In this document: piece by piece, positions 29,344 to 37,829 of the stretch
How the letters are laid out: each line of letters starts with the position of its first letter
Numbering within the stretch: the stretch's first letter is position 1
NCBI GenBank assembly: GCA_905181635.1
Contig: CAJIYM010000003.1
Span: 289,996 to 353,995 of the forward strand
Length of the DNA: 64,000 nucleotides
Direction: 5' to 3'
From: an uncultured Flavobacteriales bacterium
Lineage (GTDB): Bacteria > Bacteroidota > Bacteroidia > Flavobacteriales > BACL11
Program-made: the position numbers and the translations under genes
Notes under the pieces: generated by a model
Seen by the model: the letters and a program-made list of their open reading frames with translations, nothing else
What the model was told of the DNA's origin: nothing
The model's database searches: none

Positions 29344-32300
29344 TTAAGGTAATAGTATAATGCGTATTGACTTTGATGTAAAATCACCATCTGAACTACT
29401 CACACCTAATTTTGCAATATAAATTCCTGCACTTAATTTTCCCCCATATTCATCACTTCCATCCCATTTAATTGGTCCTATTCTATATCCATTATCACTG
29501 TATATTTCTTCATATTTTTTAACTAATATTCCTGTTATAGAATAGATCTCCATAAATACATTCAAATTCTGATTTGGCTTATTGTGCTGAAAATAGATCT
29601 CAGTAGAATTTGAAAAAGGGTTAGGGTAAGTTTTATAATCAGAGATTGTAAATTGATTATCATCAACAACTACAAAAGTAATTGTAGCCTCAGCAGAATT
29701 ATTAAATACATCCCATACCTTTAGTATTAAAGTATGCTCCCCTTTTGCTAAATTATAAAATGGGAAACTAATTACTCCCCTAGTGTAATCATCTTTATTT
29801 GCTTCATAAAAATCATTTAATATGTAAGGACTTGATGTGTTACCATCCAAAATAGCCGTAATATCATGACCAATACCATTACCTACAGTATTAATTCCAC
29901 TAAAATCAAAAATATCAACCAACAAAACAGGATTCTCATCGGTTATACCTCCATCAGAAAAATTTCTTGTATTCATATATATATCTATTTCTGCTTGATC
30001 ATAGTCATAAGCAATATCTTTAGCAGTACCTCCAATCACAAAGTCTTCATCACTTCCCCCTGCATCTATTGGCTCCTGATCATCAGAGACAGCATAATAA
30101 GAAATTTTTCCAGCACCATAGTTATAAGCTATATCCTTAGGAACAACAAATGAAAAAGAGAATTTACCTTCAACAACTGAAGCAGCCCCTTTATATATTA
30201 TGTTATTCTGATCACGATAAGGCATTGGTGTGCAAGATTCCTGCCCTAAAGTAGTTCTAATAATTTCTTTATCATAGACTGTTGGATAAACAGTTCCATC
30301 AAAAGCACTAAGTACTCCATTCTCGTCAGTAATCTCCCCTTCTATAGTCACTAACCCTAATGCTTTTAACGTATCGAGACTATTTGTAGTTTTTATAAGA
30401 TACTCTGGATAAGCCAGACAAAGAGCAGGATCTCCCAATAAAGTGAAGTTTCTATTATTAAGTGACGTCCCACTCAAAACTTTAGTTTGCTTAAATATAT
30501 CTCCTAATCTGGGAAATTCTCCATCAATCTTTTCAAATAAAGTATTAATAAATTTAGTATTTAAATTATAATTTGGAGAAGAGTACACCAATCTTGTTGT
30601 ACTTAACAAGGCAATTGCGCCCCCGTTAGGATTTAATAAAACATATTCTCCTGCTGAAGTTTGTTCAGGATTATCAAAATATGAAAATTTACAAGTAGCG
30701 GTCATAAATAAAGGCAATTTATGGCCATTATCCCAAGCATTAATCTGATCTAACTCTAAAATTCTTTCGGCAGTCCAACCTAAAGGTCCCCCATGACCCG
30801 TATAATTAATCAATAAAGCTCCTTTATCTATTCTATTATTAATAGCATTATTAGTTGCTTCGCTTCTAGGACCACCAGGAGTTGATTCTTGTAAATAATT
30901 ATCTAAATAAATCTTATTAATATTGATATTTTTATAATTATCTGCCACAATATTTGCCAGACTATCTGAATCTCTCATAAAAGTGTTTCCGTCATTCGCA
31001 TCACCATCATCAGCAATAAAAACAATATCATTCCTCCAACTGCCAAATGAATTTTTGGAATAATAGTTTTGAACCTTAGCCACTAACAAATTAGCTTCTG
31101 AAAGTGTCGAAACGGGGAATCTACCAATCCCAATATCAACTAAATCATTATTGAATTCACCTTCATTATCATCTAACAATCCAAAATAATCATCTGTAAC
31201 ATAAGAATATACTGGATGAGTAGAATTTAGAGATTGATAGGTTGGAATAAAGTTTGTATTATCAGTTACTCTATTTTTAGGATCATAAGAGCCATCTCCA
31301 AAAAGTAAAACATATTTCAATTTTGAATTTTGTCTTTTATATAAAAATCTCAGAAAATCACGAATTGCACTTATATCTTGTACTCCTGAAGAGAACTCAT
31401 TATAGATCTGGTTTGGCGTAACAACGATAGATGAAATATTACCTTTTTCTTGATGAAAATCAGCTAAACGTTCAGCAGGAACTAAAAAATTAGGATGAGA
31501 AACTATCACATATTCTACACCAATTGAGGTATTGTGTAAATTTTGATTAGTTATTTCACCCAAAATAGAAGGAGTTAAGTAAGCGCTAGAGCTAAAGGCA
31601 ATATATTCATGTAATTCATTAACAGAATCATTAAAAAAAAGTTTATTATCATTTATTGAGGTTTGCATTTTAACTACAGAAGTCGGATCTGTCACATCCC
31701 AAACACTAATTCCAATATTTGCATTAGAAAGTTCAAAAGAAGCAACCCCATTCTCAATTGAAGCTGCGTCTCTGAATAACAAGTAGTCTCCTGACATTTT
31801 TAGTTTTCTTCTTGCATTTATTTCTATATAATTCAACCAAGAAAATGCACCATTATCAGCGGAAGTATATTCTATATCAATTGTAAGATTAGAAGATGAC
31901 GCCATATATACAGAAGTCTTAGAGGAAGTATTAGCATATGCTGAAGCATAAGTTGTAACAATATTCTGAACAGAAATAGCTTGCAAAGGGTCAGAATTTA
32001 CAGATACTAAAAACGATGAAGGGTTTAATGAGCGTGCGGCAACAGATGTTTTTACGCTAACGGGAAAAGTCATTTCTAAATTAGGAAAACTAAAATCAAA
32101 AGATTGACTATTTTGACTGTCAAATCGTTCTCCAAACCACTCTCTTCCAGAATTTATTAAATTTTCAAGCTCAAGTTCATGAAAAGAAAAAGCATTAAAT
32201 GATGTTATAGTTTTAGTAGGATTTTGTAAAGTTTCTTTTTGCTCTATCCTTCTTCCAACATGTTGACCATCAGTAGTTATAAAATAATTTACAGCATCAG

Positions 32301-32703
32301 AAAATAAATGTGTTTCATGCTTAAATAAGCTTGATTGAGCGTCATATTTCCAAGTATGTGGAGATTGTCCATAAAACAAAATATAATCTCCATTTTCAAA
32401 TACACCATTATTATTAGAATCATAAATTTTTATGGCATTTTCAACTAAATCATTGTATCTAAAATCTGAATTTAATTTCGGCAACATTCCACCTCCATTT
32501 CCATATAATTTTATGCTTGAAATTTGCAAATCATTTACCCCAACACCTAATAACAACATACTAGAGTAATCTAATTTATAAATACCCGTTTTGTTAGTTG
32601 ATATTTTAAACCATTTCCCACTAGACAAAACAGAGTTATATTGTCCGAATAAATTAACTACAATAAGAACATATGATAAAGTTAAAACTATATATTTTTT
32701 CAT
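29344..32703 (-). CDS. porU: Type IX secretion system sortase PorU
   Basis: A protein of about 1119 residues of the gingipain-like C25 peptidase class. It removes the C-terminal sorting domain of secreted proteins and attaches them to lipopolysaccharide at the cell surface. The catalytic His is in NYTGHGGPLGW (near residue 634) and the catalytic Cys in FMTATCKFSYFD (near 667). A signal peptide follows the start MKKYIVLTLSYVLIVVNLFG. The C terminus is itself a sorting-domain-like module (YPNPFSNSTEIYF). The start at 32703 is preferred over an in-frame ATG at 32742, because a -7 box lies between the two. Confidence 0.94.
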   Translation of the reverse strand: MKKYIVLTLSYVLIVVNLFGQYNSVLSSGKWFKISTNKTGIYKLDYSSMLLLGVGVNDLQISSIKLYGNGGGMLPKLNSDFRYNDLVENAIKIYDSNNNGVFENGDYILFYGQSPHTWKYDAQSSLFKHETHLFSDAVNYFITTDGQHVGRRIEQKETLQNPTKTITSFNAFSFHELELENLINSGREWFGERFDSQNSQSFDFSFPNLEMTFPVSVKTSVAARSLNPSSFLVSVNSDPLQAISVQNIVTTYASAYANTSSKTSVYMASSSNLTIDIEYTSADNGAFSWLNYIEINARRKLKMSGDYLLFRDAASIENGVASFELSNANIGISVWDVTDPTSVVKMQTSINDNKLFFNDSVNELHEYIAFSSSAYLTPSILGEITNQNLHNTSIGVEYVIVSHPNFLVPAERLADFHQEKGNISSIVVTPNQIYNEFSSGVQDISAIRDFLRFLYKRQNSKLKYVLLFGDGSYDPKNRVTDNTNFIPTYQSLNSTHPVYSYVTDDYFGLLDDNEGEFNNDLVDIGIGRFPVSTLSEANLLVAKVQNYYSKNSFGSWRNDIVFIADDGDANDGNTFMRDSDSLANIVADNYKNININKIYLDNYLQESTPGGPRSEATNNAINNRIDKGALLINYTGHGGPLGWTAERILELDQINAWDNGHKLPLFMTATCKFSYFDNPEQTSAGEYVLLNPNGGAIALLSTTRLVYSSPNYNLNTKFINTLFEKIDGEFPRLGDIFKQTKVLSGTSLNNRNFTLLGDPALCLAYPEYLIKTTNSLDTLKALGLVTIEGEITDENGVLSAFDGTVYPTVYDKEIIRTTLGQESCTPMPYRDQNNIIYKGAASVVEGKFSFSFVVPKDIAYNYGAGKISYYAVSDDQEPIDAGGSDEDFVIGGTAKDIAYDYDQAEIDIYMNTRNFSDGGITDENPVLLVDIFDFSGINTVGNGIGHDITAILDGNTSSPYILNDFYEANKDDYTRGVISFPFYNLAKGEHTLILKVWDVFNNSAEATITFVVVDDNQFTISDYKTYPNPFSNSTEIYFQHNKPNQNLNVFMEIYSITGILVKKYEEIYSDNGYRIGPIKWDGSDEYGGKLSAGIYIAKLGVSSSDGDFTSKSIRIILLP

Positions 32704-32708
32704 TGCTG

Positions 32709-32716
32709 CAAAGTTA
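32709..32716 (-). promoter_or_regulatory. -7 box for porU
   Basis: The minus strand reads TAACTTTG, an exact TAnnTTTG match, 5 bases before the ATG at 32703. This position supports that start and suggests a leaderless transcript. Confidence 0.5.
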
Positions 32717-32809
32717 TGTATCATTTTAGTAAACAGGGACAAAACGTAAAAAAAAAATAATTATTATACAATTTCCTTACTAGTAAAAGTGGATAGTAAA
32801 TAATTTGTT

Positions 32810-32817
32810 TATTTTTG
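32810..32817 (+). promoter_or_regulatory. -7 box for the PorP/SprF gene
   Basis: TATTTTTG matches TAnnTTTG and ends 29 bases before the ATG at 32847. Its position rules out the upstream in-frame start at 32805. Confidence 0.45.
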
Positions 32818-32846
32818 TGAAATTGAAATTAAGAAAAAACACATTT

Positions 32847-33830
32847 ATGTTGAATAAATTTTCCAAGATTTTTATAGCGGTATCTACCTGTATTTTCATG
32901 AGTAATGAAGCGTGTGCACAAGATCCTGCATTTAGCCAGTTCTATGCTAATCCGTTATATTTAAATCCTGCATTTGCAGGAACAAATGAATGTCCCAGAG
33001 TAACTTTAAACCATAGAGATCAGTGGCCTGGAATAGGAAGAACATTTATTACTACTTCAGCATCATATGATCAGCATATTAGTGCTATAGGAGGAGGTTT
33101 GGGTATATTAGTTGTACAAGATAGAGCTGGAGCAGGTAGCCTTAACACAACATTTGCTAGCTTACAATATTCATATCGACTAAAGATTAACAACCAATTT
33201 ACAATGAAAGCTGGTTTTGAAGCATCATTCAGGACAATCCAATTGGATTGGAGCAAATTAACTTTTGGAGACCAGATAGATTCTAGAGATGGATTTATTT
33301 ACCCAACTCAAGAAGACATAGCTAACAATCCTAATTCTAAAGGGTTCCCTGACTTCTCAGCAGGTCTACTAGGCTATTCTAAAAATTTCTTTTTTGGATT
33401 TGCAGCTCATCACATTACTCAACCTAATCAAGGCTTTATAAGTAACAGTCAATTGCCAACGAAAATAACTTTACATGCAGGAGGTAACATTGTAATTAAT
33501 GAATTTAGCAATAATTCTTTCACTATTTCACCTAACTTTCTTTACCAAAATCAAGCAGACTTTCAGCAATTCAATTATGGAATTTACGCAAAAAAAGGAC
33601 CTATTGTTGGAGGGCTTTGGGCTCGACATAGTTTAAAAAATATTGACTCCTTCATTCTAATGATTGGACTAATTCAAGATTCCTTCAAATTTGGATATAG
33701 TTATGACATTACATTAAGTGATCTTAAAAACAGTAATACACTTGGTGCTCACGAATTATCATTTACTCTTTATATGCCTTGTAAATCGAAAGGCAAATCG
33801 TATAATACAATAAGTTGCCCACAATTTTAG
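32847..33830 (+). CDS. Type IX secretion membrane protein, PorP/SprF family
   Basis: A protein of about 327 residues with a signal peptide ending EACA, followed by the family hallmark QDPAFSQFYANPLYLNPAFAG. The rest is an outer-membrane beta-barrel. PorP/SprF proteins anchor secreted adhesins or the PorE-linked type IX machinery at the outer membrane. It is divergent from porU across a 143-base spacer and lies 36 bases before gldJ. The start at 32847 is chosen from the signal peptide and the -7 box. Paralogues are usual, so it is not certain that this is the machinery copy rather than a substrate-specific one. Confidence 0.88.
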   Translation: MLNKFSKIFIAVSTCIFMSNEACAQDPAFSQFYANPLYLNPAFAGTNECPRVTLNHRDQWPGIGRTFITTSASYDQHISAIGGGLGILVVQDRAGAGSLNTTFASLQYSYRLKINNQFTMKAGFEASFRTIQLDWSKLTFGDQIDSRDGFIYPTQEDIANNPNSKGFPDFSAGLLGYSKNFFFGFAAHHITQPNQGFISNSQLPTKITLHAGGNIVINEFSNNSFTISPNFLYQNQADFQQFNYGIYAKKGPIVGGLWARHSLKNIDSFILMIGLIQDSFKFGYSYDITLSDLKNSNTLGAHELSFTLYMPCKSKGKSYNTISCPQF

Positions 33831-33866
33831 TTAATATAAAACAAATTAGTATTTTCAATAAATAAT

Positions 33867-35471
33867 ATGAAAAAAAATAAATTAATTTTAACAATAGGTA
33901 GTATCCTAATCTTAGCATCATGCTCAAGGGAGAAATCATCAACTACTGGATGGGAATATAATAATTCAAAGAATGGTGGGTATGAAACCAACGAACGTTT
34001 TACAGAACAAGTAACTGGCCCTGGACTGACCTTTGTGGAAGGAGGCTCATTCACCATGGGAAGAGTAGAACAGGATGTTATGTACGAATGGGATAATGTT
34101 CCAAGGAAACAAACTGTATCTTCTTTTTACTTAGATATAACAGAAGTAACAAATAAAGATTATTTAGAATACCTGTTTTGGGTAAATCGAGTATATGGAC
34201 AGTCGTACCCAGAAGTTTATAAAAAAGCATTACCTGACACCTTAGTTTGGAGAGATAAATTAGGCTATAATGAGCCTCTTGTAAAACAATACCTAAGAAA
34301 TCCTGCTTACAGAAACTACCCAGTTGTAGGAGTGAGCTGGCAACAAGCAACAGACTTTTGTGCTTGGAGAACAGATAGAGTAAATGAAAGAATTCTTATT
34401 GACAATGGAATTTTACGAGAAGATATGGAGCAAATGGATGACAATGTTTTTACTACTCAAGCATATTTAGCAGGACAGTATGAAGGAATTGTTAGAAGAA
34501 ATCCAAGAAACTTAACCAACAAAAATTATGGAAGTGGAGAGGATTCAAGAATAATTAGAATGGAGGACGGCTTGTTACTCCCTAATTACAGACTACCAAC
34601 AGAAGCAGAGTGGGAGTTTGCAGCTTTAGGATATATAGGTAATACCCAAGAAGAAAACACTAACGAAAGAAAATTATACCCTTGGAATGGTTCATCATTA
34701 AGAAATGGAAACCCTAAAAATCAAGGTGAAATTATGGCTAATTTCAAAAGAGGAAGAGGAGATAATATGGGTGTTGCTGGAAACTTAAATGATAATGCTG
34801 ACATTACCGCACCTGTACTATCGTATTGGCCCAATGATTATGGCTTGTACAATATGGCTGGTAATGTCTCTGAATGGGTAATGGATGTTTACAGACCTAT
34901 AATAGAACAAACTACCGTATCAGACCATAGAAGCTTTAGAGGGAATGTTTATTTAACTCAAAAAACAGATGATGATGGTTTTATTGCAGAGAAAGATAGT
35001 TTGGGTAGAATAACTATGGTTCCTGTTGATGTTAAAGGAAATGCTTATAGAAGAAACTATAAGAAATCTGACAATATTAATTATTTAAATGGAGATATTG
35101 AATCTCAAATGGCAATTGATTGGAATACATTTTTAGAAGAAAAAACAACTTCAGACACTGCAAGAGTTCAAATTGACAAATGGAATAAAGCTGCATCTAA
35201 ATACAAAGATGATGCTCCTGAAGGAAATAGTAGTGAAATGTACGCTTATGGTGAATCCTCTTTAGTAACTGATAGAACTCGAGTATTCAAAGGTGGCTCT
35301 TGGAAAGACAGAGCATATTGGTTAAATCCTGGTACAAGAAGATTTCTTGACCAGGACCAGTCAACTGATGCTGTCGGATTTAGATGCGCTATGGATAGGA
35401 TTGGAGCACCTGTCAGTAGAACTAAAGAAAATCAAAGACGAGGCGCTGACTATAGTAAGAAAAGAAACTAA
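33867..35471 (+). CDS. gldJ: Gliding motility/T9SS lipoprotein GldJ
   Basis: A 534-residue lipoprotein; the signal ends LILASC with Cys19. The body is a formylglycine-generating-enzyme-like (SUMF1) fold, with PGLTFVEGGSFTMGR near the start, GVSWQQATDFCAWR, LPTEAEWEFAALG and NMAGNVSEWVMDV, and ends GFRCAMDR. GldJ is needed for stable type IX secretion rings and gliding in Flavobacterium, and its place beside porU, porV and murF fits the known flavobacterial locus. The fold is not expected to be an active oxidase here. Gliding itself is not shown, since other gld and spr genes are outside the window. Confidence 0.9.
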   Translation: MKKNKLILTIGSILILASCSREKSSTTGWEYNNSKNGGYETNERFTEQVTGPGLTFVEGGSFTMGRVEQDVMYEWDNVPRKQTVSSFYLDITEVTNKDYLEYLFWVNRVYGQSYPEVYKKALPDTLVWRDKLGYNEPLVKQYLRNPAYRNYPVVGVSWQQATDFCAWRTDRVNERILIDNGILREDMEQMDDNVFTTQAYLAGQYEGIVRRNPRNLTNKNYGSGEDSRIIRMEDGLLLPNYRLPTEAEWEFAALGYIGNTQEENTNERKLYPWNGSSLRNGNPKNQGEIMANFKRGRGDNMGVAGNLNDNADITAPVLSYWPNDYGLYNMAGNVSEWVMDVYRPIIEQTTVSDHRSFRGNVYLTQKTDDDGFIAEKDSLGRITMVPVDVKGNAYRRNYKKSDNINYLNGDIESQMAIDWNTFLEEKTTSDTARVQIDKWNKAASKYKDDAPEGNSSEMYAYGESSLVTDRTRVFKGGSWKDRAYWLNPGTRRFLDQDQSTDAVGFRCAMDRIGAPVSRTKENQRRGADYSKKRN

Positions 35472-35496
35472 AATAACAATTATATATTAATAATAG

Positions 35497-35526
35497 AACC
35501 CCACTAAACATGGGGTTTTTTTTTTA
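35497..35526 (+). terminator. Rho-independent terminator of gldJ
   Basis: AACCCCA and TGGGGTT pair around a 6-base loop and run into about ten T, between the gldJ stop and murF. Confidence 0.85.
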
Positions 35527-35533
35527 AAATGCT

Positions 35534-36790
35534 ATGGATATTAAAGAGATATACGATCTTTTCAAACAACATCCTACAATCTGTACTGATACTAGAGAAA
35601 TAATACAGGGCTCAATATTTATTTCTTTAAAAGGAGAAAATTTTAATGGAAATAAATATGCTCTAAAAGCTATACAAGAAGGTTGTTCATATGCGATTAT
35701 TGATGAAAAAAAATATGATATTAATCAAAATACAATTCTTGTTCATAATGCACTGAAAACACTTCAAGATCTAGCTACTCATCATAGAAATCAACTAAAT
35801 ATCCCTTTAATAGGAATTACAGGAACGAATGGAAAAACAACATCTAAAGAGCTTATTAAAGCTATTTTAAACAGTGAATTAAATTGTTATGCAACTGAAG
35901 GGAATTTAAATAATCATATAGGCGTACCGCTAAGTGTATTAAAAATCAATAAGCAACATGAAATTGCTATAATTGAGATGGGAGCAAATCATCAAAAAGA
36001 AATTGAGTTCCTCTGTAATATTGCACAACCAACTTATGGAGTAATAACGAATATTGGCTCAGCTCACCTAGAAGGGTTTGGAAGTATGCAGGGAATAATT
36101 GATGCAAAAAAAGAGTTATATGAGTTCATAAACTATAGTAAGGGTCATTTATTTGTAAATGCTGATGATGAACTACTACTTAGTCTTTCTAATGGAATAA
36201 TGCAAACAACTTACGGAGAGTCTGGAGATGTTACAGGATTAATCACTGACATAACCCCACTGATTAGCATAAAATATAATAATAAAATAATAAAAAGTCA
36301 TCTTATTGGAGAATTTCAGTTAAGCAATATATTATTAGCTATTTGTATTGGAAACTATTTTAATATCTCTAACCAGAACATCAATAAAAGTATTGAAAAT
36401 TATATCCCCACAAATAATCGTTCACAAATACTTAAAACTAAAAAAAATACATTGATACTTGATGCATATAATGCAAACCCATCTAGTATGAAAGCAATGC
36501 TAAACTCATTTTCAAATCAAAAATACAAAAATAAACTTTGTATACTTGGCGACATGCTTGAACTTGGAGAGGAAACAAAGAAAGAGCATCTAGATATTAT
36601 TAAACTAACTAATGAGCTAAAATTAGATTGCCTATTTGTTGGAGAAATATTTCATAATCTTACTAAAAATACCTTTAAAAATAAGGTTGATTTAGTGAAA
36701 TATATTCAGAAAAAAAATATTCAGAAAAAGATAATTCTTCTTAAAGGGTCCAGAAGAATTAGTTTAGAAGAACTAATTAATATCCTCTAG
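35534..36790 (+). CDS. murF: UDP-N-acetylmuramoyl-tripeptide-D-alanyl-D-alanine ligase
   Basis: A 418-residue Mur ligase that adds D-Ala-D-Ala to the cell-wall precursor. The ATP loop is GITGTNGKTTSKELI (about 96-110). EMGANHQKEIEFL and the LDAYNANPSSM motif at the C-terminal domain junction are typical of MurF. The start is 63 bases after gldJ, behind a terminator, so read-through or an unseen promoter supplies it. It converges with the export gene pair on the minus strand. Confidence 0.94.
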   Translation: MDIKEIYDLFKQHPTICTDTREIIQGSIFISLKGENFNGNKYALKAIQEGCSYAIIDEKKYDINQNTILVHNALKTLQDLATHHRNQLNIPLIGITGTNGKTTSKELIKAILNSELNCYATEGNLNNHIGVPLSVLKINKQHEIAIIEMGANHQKEIEFLCNIAQPTYGVITNIGSAHLEGFGSMQGIIDAKKELYEFINYSKGHLFVNADDELLLSLSNGIMQTTYGESGDVTGLITDITPLISIKYNNKIIKSHLIGEFQLSNILLAICIGNYFNISNQNINKSIENYIPTNNRSQILKTKKNTLILDAYNANPSSMKAMLNSFSNQKYKNKLCILGDMLELGEETKKEHLDIIKLTNELKLDCLFVGEIFHNLTKNTFKNKVDLVKYIQKKNIQKKIILLKGSRRISLEELINIL

Positions 36791-36791
36791 C

Positions 36792-37829
36792 TTAATCTAG
36801 CAAAGCATCATTAAAAAGCTTTCTAAAAATAAAGAAAACTAATGAAAGAAAACCTCCTAGAAATACTCCTAACAAACCTAAAGCTAATGAAGATTTTCTT
36901 TCGGCTTTAAGTGGAAGAATAGGCTTATCAATAATCTGAATAATTGGTGTTTGATTTAATAATGTGAGTTTTGAGAGCTCTAAATTCTTCACAATCTCTA
37001 AATACATGGTATTTAACACCTCAACATTTCTCATTAACTGTAGCTCTTTGAGACGGCCAGATGCTTTTACAATTCGTTGATTAATATCTTTAACTTTAGC
37101 AAATTCTTCTTCTGCCATTTCTAATTCTATAAAAACTGAATCAGCCCTAGATGATAAAAAATCTAATGTATTACTTGTTTGTGCAGTTTGATGACTAATA
37201 TACATTTTACTCATTTGTTCAATTAAAGTTACAACAAATATTTTCGCAAACTCTTCATTAACTGATGTATAAGATAAATTAATAATATCTGCTTCATCTG
37301 ATTGTAACTCAACTACTAATTTATCTTCTATAATATTCATCCAGACACCACCACTAATACTGTCGTTATCCTGTGTTAATATTCCATGAAATGAAACTGG
37401 AGTAAGATCTTTATTTTTTTCCCATGATTCATTTATATAAAGATAGTGTTCAATCAATAGATCATTGTTTTTATTAACTTCTCTGTACTGCATTAAAGTT
37501 GCTTCAACTACTCCTCTAGACTTTAACAATTCTAAAATATTATTCTGGCTAAATGTTGAACTTGATGAACCACCAACATCAAAGCCAAACTGACTCGCTA
37601 GTCCTGACATAGAACCTAATGCCCCGCCTCCCTTCTGCTGACCCTCAACCACAAAAGTAAGTTCGGCAATATATTTTTTATCATCATTAAGTGCAAATGC
37701 AATTCCCAAAATAAAGAAAAGGCCTGAAACAGCTATAATTACAAATTTCTTACCAAATAAATAAGTCTTATAATCTGATAATTTAATCAGAATATCCTTT
37801 AGCTGAATTTCATCATTATAATTATCCAT
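36792..37829 (-). CDS. Wzz-type polysaccharide chain-length determinant protein
   Basis: A 345-residue inner-membrane protein with two membrane helices, about residues 28-46 and 314-338, enclosing a periplasmic domain with a coiled coil around 215-265. There is no C-terminal tyrosine-kinase domain. It works with an outer-membrane exporter to set polysaccharide chain length or drive export. Its start overlaps the stop of the SLBB exporter gene (TAATG), so the two are one operon. No glycosyltransferase or Wzx/Wzy gene is adjacent. Confidence 0.85.
   Translation of the reverse strand: MDNYNDEIQLKDILIKLSDYKTYLFGKKFVIIAVSGLFFILGIAFALNDDKKYIAELTFVVEGQQKGGGALGSMSGLASQFGFDVGGSSSSTFSQNNILELLKSRGVVEATLMQYREVNKNNDLLIEHYLYINESWEKNKDLTPVSFHGILTQDNDSISGGVWMNIIEDKLVVELQSDEADIINLSYTSVNEEFAKIFVVTLIEQMSKMYISHQTAQTSNTLDFLSSRADSVFIELEMAEEEFAKVKDINQRIVKASGRLKELQLMRNVEVLNTMYLEIVKNLELSKLTLLNQTPIIQIIDKPILPLKAERKSSLALGLLGVFLGGFLSLVFFIFRKLFNDALLD

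Noticed and set aside
33867..35471. Formylglycine-generating enzyme or sulfatase modifier
   Set aside because: The fold is the same, but the lipoprotein signal, length and place beside porU-porV-murF fit GldJ.
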